A stretch of 6,619 nt of DNA, taken from Thermoplasmata archaeon. Its GTDB lineage: Archaea > Thermoplasmatota > Thermoplasmata > Thermoplasmatales > Thermoplasmataceae. Positions 4,941 to 6,619 of the stretch are shown piece by piece. A model generated the notes under the pieces. The model made no database searches. It was not told where the DNA came from and saw only the letters and a program-made list of their open reading frames with translations. A program made the position numbers and the translations under genes. Within the stretch, counting starts at the first letter, position 1; each line of letters starts with the position of its first letter. The stretch is taken from positions 1 through 6,619 of the forward strand of contig JAJYRT010000098.1 in NCBI GenBank assembly GCA_021793945.1, written 5' to 3'.

Positions 4941-5765
4941 TCAATCCCCTCCCATGTATGGTTTCTCTATCCTGGTCTTAGCTTCATCTACAGTTATCTC
5001 CGGAGGATTCTGGTAGAACGGCATCATTTTCTGTTTGGTTTCCCTTTTAACATTCTCAGAAAGGATCCTTGGAGAGAACTGTTTGAAGAAATCCGTTGGG
5101 GCTTCAGAGATATTCTGATTATTCAGGAATTCCTTTTGGAACTCCTCGTAATCAAATCTTATGAAATACCTTTCAATAAGATCACTTTCTGATGGTATAA
5201 GCCATGTTTCAGGTTCGCTTGGGATTAACAGATTGTTCTTTCCAATGTGCCTTCTAAGTATTCTAAATGTGATGTTTGATGCCCTGTTTGTTAACCTGAA
5301 TCCCTGAGGTGTCTCTTCTATCTCATAGGCATGGATTCTTTTCTCAGCCATAAACTGTTTAACAATTGGAATCGGATCAATGGGTTCTCTTTTCAGTGCT
5401 CTAAAAATCACTGATTGAACTAAAGACCTGAGATACCAGGCATGACAATCTGTTTCCAGGCTGATATCTAACCGGATCCTTGCCTTATCTTCCACTCTGG
5501 CCTTAACGGATTTCCATTCGCTTTCAAGGATTGACAGTTTTTGCCTTGTTTCAAAGATGTCATTGTCCAATTGCCGTAGCCTTGCTTCATCTGATGTTTG
5601 GCTTTTGAGGGCCCAGAGAGATCTATTGACATATCCAGAAACGTTGAAGTGTGGTCCAAGCTCATCTATGAAGTTCTCCACTTCAGAGTCAATTGTAATC
5701 TGGAGCCTTCCCTTTCTTTTCATTCCTTCAGGCGGTCTTCCTGGTTTTGAATTTTTCTTGCTCAT
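4941..5765 (-). CDS. Ribbon-helix-helix DNA-binding protein with coiled coil (274 aa)
   Basis: Residues 1-20 are basic with a G-R-P-P AT-hook-like motif. Residues 20-54 match a ribbon-helix-helix domain: strand GRLQITID, helix SEVENFIDELG, turn, helix NVSGYVNRSLWALK. Residues 58-95 are a heptad-like, charged coiled coil. The remaining 180 residues are mixed alpha/beta with no domain I recognise. Short RHH repressors have about 50-100 residues, so this is a long multidomain protein, possibly the master regulator, copy-number or partition factor of the element. ATG 5763-5765 has GGAGGT (5775-5780) nine bases upstream and overlaps the previous ORF stop as ATGA. The last codons carry the ribosome binding site of the zinc-ribbon gene. 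An autoregulatory role is inferred from the RHH fold. Confidence 0.83.
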   Translation of the reverse strand: MSKKNSKPGRPPEGMKRKGRLQITIDSEVENFIDELGPHFNVSGYVNRSLWALKSQTSDEARLRQLDNDIFETRQKLSILESEWKSVKARVEDKARIRLDISLETDCHAWYLRSLVQSVIFRALKREPIDPIPIVKQFMAEKRIHAYEIEETPQGFRLTNRASNITFRILRRHIGKNNLLIPSEPETWLIPSESDLIERYFIRFDYEEFQKEFLNNQNISEAPTDFFKQFSPRILSENVKRETKQKMMPFYQNPPEITVDEAKTRIEKPYMGGD

Positions 5766-6025
5766 ATCTGGGAGACCTCCATTTCCTTTCTAGCAATAGA
5801 GAAGAGAGAAGAAAGAAAATAAAATGAATAATTAAATAAGTACGATAAGTAGCTATTTAATTGTCTGAAAAGTACTGTAATACTGAATTTCTGGACGTGC
5901 TCCACTTGCAATTTAGTGTGTATAGAATTCGATAGAATAAACTCTGACTGGTTTTCCAAGCAATTCATATTTTCTGGAATTTTAAACACATCAAATTCAG
6001 GAACTTTGTTGGGAAGGAAAATCAC
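5762..6025 (-). CDS. Small hypothetical protein (87 aa), weak
   Basis: GTG 6023-6025 overlaps the stop of the preceding ORF as GTGA and has an excellent ribosome binding site, aaaggaggt, seven bases upstream (6033-6038). The stop TGA 5762-5764 overlaps the RHH start as ATGA. Both junctions argue for a translated gene. Against it, the C-terminal half runs through promoter-like AT-rich DNA and reads as a low-complexity Phe/Tyr/Ser/Asn stretch (around YLSYLFNYSFYFLSSLFS). That stretch could be one amphipathic or membrane-seeking helix. There is no family match. The ORF may encode a short coupling peptide, or only its 5' part may matter. Confidence 0.45.
   Translation of the reverse strand: MIFLPNKVPEFDVFKIPENMNCLENQSEFILSNSIHTKLQVEHVQKFSITVLFRQLNSYLSYLFNYSFYFLSSLFSIARKEMEVSQI
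5829..5840 (-). promoter_or_regulatory. Possible internal promoter of the RHH/zinc-ribbon genes
   Basis: The minus strand reads ttatttaattat inside the 87-codon ORF, in a markedly AT-rich stretch (about 5805-5865). A start 25 bases on would give a leader of about 40 bases ending with GGAGGT. It would let the RHH gene be expressed after integration separates the operon from the integrase promoter. Confidence 0.4.
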
Positions 6026-6351
6026 TGCCTAAACCTCCTTTGATTTAGGTTCTCTTTGTGATTTCTATATTTCAACTGCCTTCTCTTGCCATAGGTTTCT
6101 CTCTGTATCCTCTGTTCTGGATCTGGGAAAAATGTTGTTTTGATATCAATAGTCAAGGAATTCATGCTTACGATATCGCAATCATCCTGGTGTCTTGATT
6201 GCCACAGAGAGAGTTGCCTTTCTGCTTCAGGTAGATCATATTCAACTATACCCATCACTTCAGAACTGTTTGCGGAAAGTGAGTATATTCTTCCAACCAG
6301 TATAATTCCTGTGATCACCTGTTGAATCCTGTTGTCCTGGGAAGAGATCAT
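6022..6351 (-). CDS. Hypothetical protein (109 aa) in the coupled operon
   Basis: I do not recognise a family. The N-terminal part (about residues 8-45) looks like beta strands (QVITGIILVGRIYSLS, VMGIVEYDL), and the C-terminal 35 residues are very basic with many Arg, Lys and Gln (GKRRQLKYRNHKENLNQ), suggesting nucleic-acid or partner binding. ATG 6349-6351 overlaps the stop of the 71-codon ORF as ATGA, with GGAGGT (6358-6363) six bases upstream. Its stop overlaps the next GTG. The start is therefore well defined, and expression is coupled to both neighbours. Confidence 0.65.
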   Translation of the reverse strand: MISSQDNRIQQVITGIILVGRIYSLSANSSEVMGIVEYDLPEAERQLSLWQSRHQDDCDIVSMNSLTIDIKTTFFPDPEQRIQRETYGKRRQLKYRNHKENLNQRRFRQ

Positions 6352-6563
6352 TCAAGAACCTCCATTAGTTCAGCAAACGTCTCTATTTCTGGATGAGGGT
6401 CTGCTACGGAGGAGGCAATATATGAATTGAAGCCAAGTCTAAGAAGCTGAAATTCAAGGAATGAGCAGCTCTGTAGAGACGAACCCGGGGTTAAATCCGG
6501 TCGGCCCCACTCAGTTCTAATCCTTCCTTCCTGCACTTCTAAAACTTCTATTTTTCCTTTCAT
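6348..6563 (-). CDS. Small protein (71 aa) whose gene contains the att core
   Basis: ATG 6561-6563 overlaps the stop of the downstream-copy integrase (6560-6562) as ATGA, and gaggagg lies 10 bases upstream (6574-6580). The frame runs through the tRNA-derived att core: residues about 19-24 (W-G-R-P-D-L) are the antisense reading of the tRNA 3' end. It continues to a TGA that overlaps the next ATG. The C-terminal 25 residues are acidic (VADPHPEIETFAELMEVLE). No family is recognised; a small acidic integrase-linked protein could be a recombination directionality factor or regulator, but there is no direct support. The equivalent ORF at the tRNA junction (10-90) is cut to 26 residues. In a single integrated element this gene would lose its start. 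Confidence 0.6.
   Translation of the reverse strand: MKGKIEVLEVQEGRIRTEWGRPDLTPGSSLQSCSFLEFQLLRLGFNSYIASSVADPHPEIETFAELMEVLE
6409..6420. repeat. Left arm of a 12-bp inverted repeat flanking att
   Basis: The sequence gaggaggcaata on the + strand is the exact reverse complement of tattgcctcctc at 6569-6580. The midpoint of the pair is 6494.5, at the edge of the att core. It may be an integrase or accessory arm-binding site. Confidence 0.5.
6493..6509. other. att core, attP-like copy inside a coding frame
   Basis: These 17 bases are identical to the last 17 bases of the tRNA. They lie within codons 19-24 of the 71-codon ORF on the minus strand and are flanked by element sequence on both sides. 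Confidence 0.7.
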
Positions 6564-6619
6564 ATGGCTATTGCCTCCTCATATTCGAAAAAATCATGTT
6601 CCTGAACCCCTGTGTATAA
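6560..6619 (-). CDS. 3' end of a second copy of the att-proximal integrase (partial)
   Basis: These are the last 19 codons plus stop of an integrase nearly identical to the one at 87-746; the rest lies beyond the window. Two base differences are visible: a silent G204 codon change (gga to ggg) and Q207 to E (caa to gaa). The frame is intact, so this is a functional-looking allele of a related element rather than a decayed fragment or an exact assembly duplicate. Confidence 0.82.
   Translation of the reverse strand, partial: LYTGVQEHDFFEYEEAIAI
6569..6580. repeat. Right arm of the 12-bp inverted repeat flanking att (also at 96-107)
   Basis: The sequence tattgcctcctc lies in the last codons of the integrase gene. 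Its minus-strand reading, gaggaggcaata, also supplies the ribosome binding site of the 71-codon ORF. Exactly the same 12-mer is at 96-107 in the left copy, but there the opposite arm is absent because tRNA DNA replaces it. Confidence 0.5.

Larger units (their letters stand above)
6493..6619. repeat. Right copy of the 127-bp direct repeat (element/element or attP junction)
   Basis: It matches 20-146 with mismatches only at 6601 and 6608. Upstream (6481-6492) the tRNA T arm is not conserved: acccggggtt replaces accggttc, so no tRNA can form here. The sequence after it is again the integrase gene, as in an unrecombined attP or a tandem junction. It runs off the window. Confidence 0.9.

Noticed and set aside
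5557..5793. Plus-strand 78-codon ORF opposite the RHH gene
   Set aside because: It is the antisense frame of a well-supported DNA-binding protein with start signals and coupling, and has no promoter or ribosome binding site of its own.
6408..6430. Plus-strand start with a strong ribosome binding site (ggaggaggcaatatATG)
   Set aside because: The frame ends after two codons (ATG AAT TGA), so no protein is encoded. The motif is better explained by the 12-bp inverted repeat or by Ser-Tyr-Ile-Ala-Ser-Ser codons of the 71-codon ORF.
6378..6481. 8-bp inverted repeat cgtctcta/tagagacg left of att
   Set aside because: A match this short is expected by chance with appreciable probability in about 130 bases, and it is not symmetric about the core, unlike the 12-bp pair.
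20..6619. Terminal redundancy of an exactly circular contig
   Set aside because: The two copies differ at two positions and by the whole T arm upstream of the core, so they are not the same sequence read twice. A mix of integrated and circular forms remains possible and is stated as such.
1..6619. CRISPR array, rRNA or IS element
   Set aside because: No regularly spaced repeats, rRNA-like segments, transposase motifs or terminal inverted repeats with target duplications are visible.

Overview
The window looks archaeal, most plausibly an acidophilic Thermoplasmata-like euryarchaeon, though no sequence here fixes the lineage. The evidence is: tyrosine recombinases of archaeal plasmid/virus type; TATA boxes 23-28 bases ahead of start codons that lack a ribosome binding site (leaderless mRNAs); strong GGAGG sites only at internal operon genes; moderately AT-rich DNA; and a tRNA 3' end with no encoded CCA.

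The window holds one complete unit, about 6.47 kb long, of a tRNA-targeted integrative element. It starts inside a host tRNA gene (1-36, + strand). The last 17 bases of that tRNA are the left edge of a 127-bp direct repeat (20-146) that returns at 6493-6619 with two mismatches. The first copy joins a real tRNA to the element. The second has no tRNA upstream; it joins the far arm of the element to the 3' end of a second, slightly different copy of the same integrase gene. This fits a tandem array of related elements, or a circular form (attP) assembled next to an integrated one.

All convincing genes lie on the minus strand, so transcription runs from high to low coordinates. (1) 6563-4487 is a tightly coupled operon: 71-codon ORF, 109-codon ORF, 87-codon ORF (weaker), a ribbon-helix-helix/coiled-coil DNA-binding protein, and a double zinc-ribbon protein, joined by 4-base stop/start overlaps or nearly so. 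(2) 4486-3939 is mainly non-coding, with a candidate small ORF, a T9 tract and a hairpin. (3) 3938-2567 holds a large secreted protein with a hydrophobic hairpin and then a small polytopic membrane protein, each with its own leaderless promoter; a secreted toxin/immunity pair is one hypothesis. (4) 2441-87 holds a second tyrosine recombinase with a likely frameshifted N-terminus, a HEPN-domain protein (possible RNase/defence factor) and the att-proximal integrase.

The most striking feature is where the attachment site sits. In the unrecombined arrangement the integrase stop codon overlaps the start of the 71-codon ORF (ATGA), and the tRNA-like att core lies inside that ORF. Recombination with a host tRNA would therefore cut the integrase-plus-regulator transcription unit in two and leave a 26-codon stub. 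That is a potential built-in switch between the circular and integrated states.
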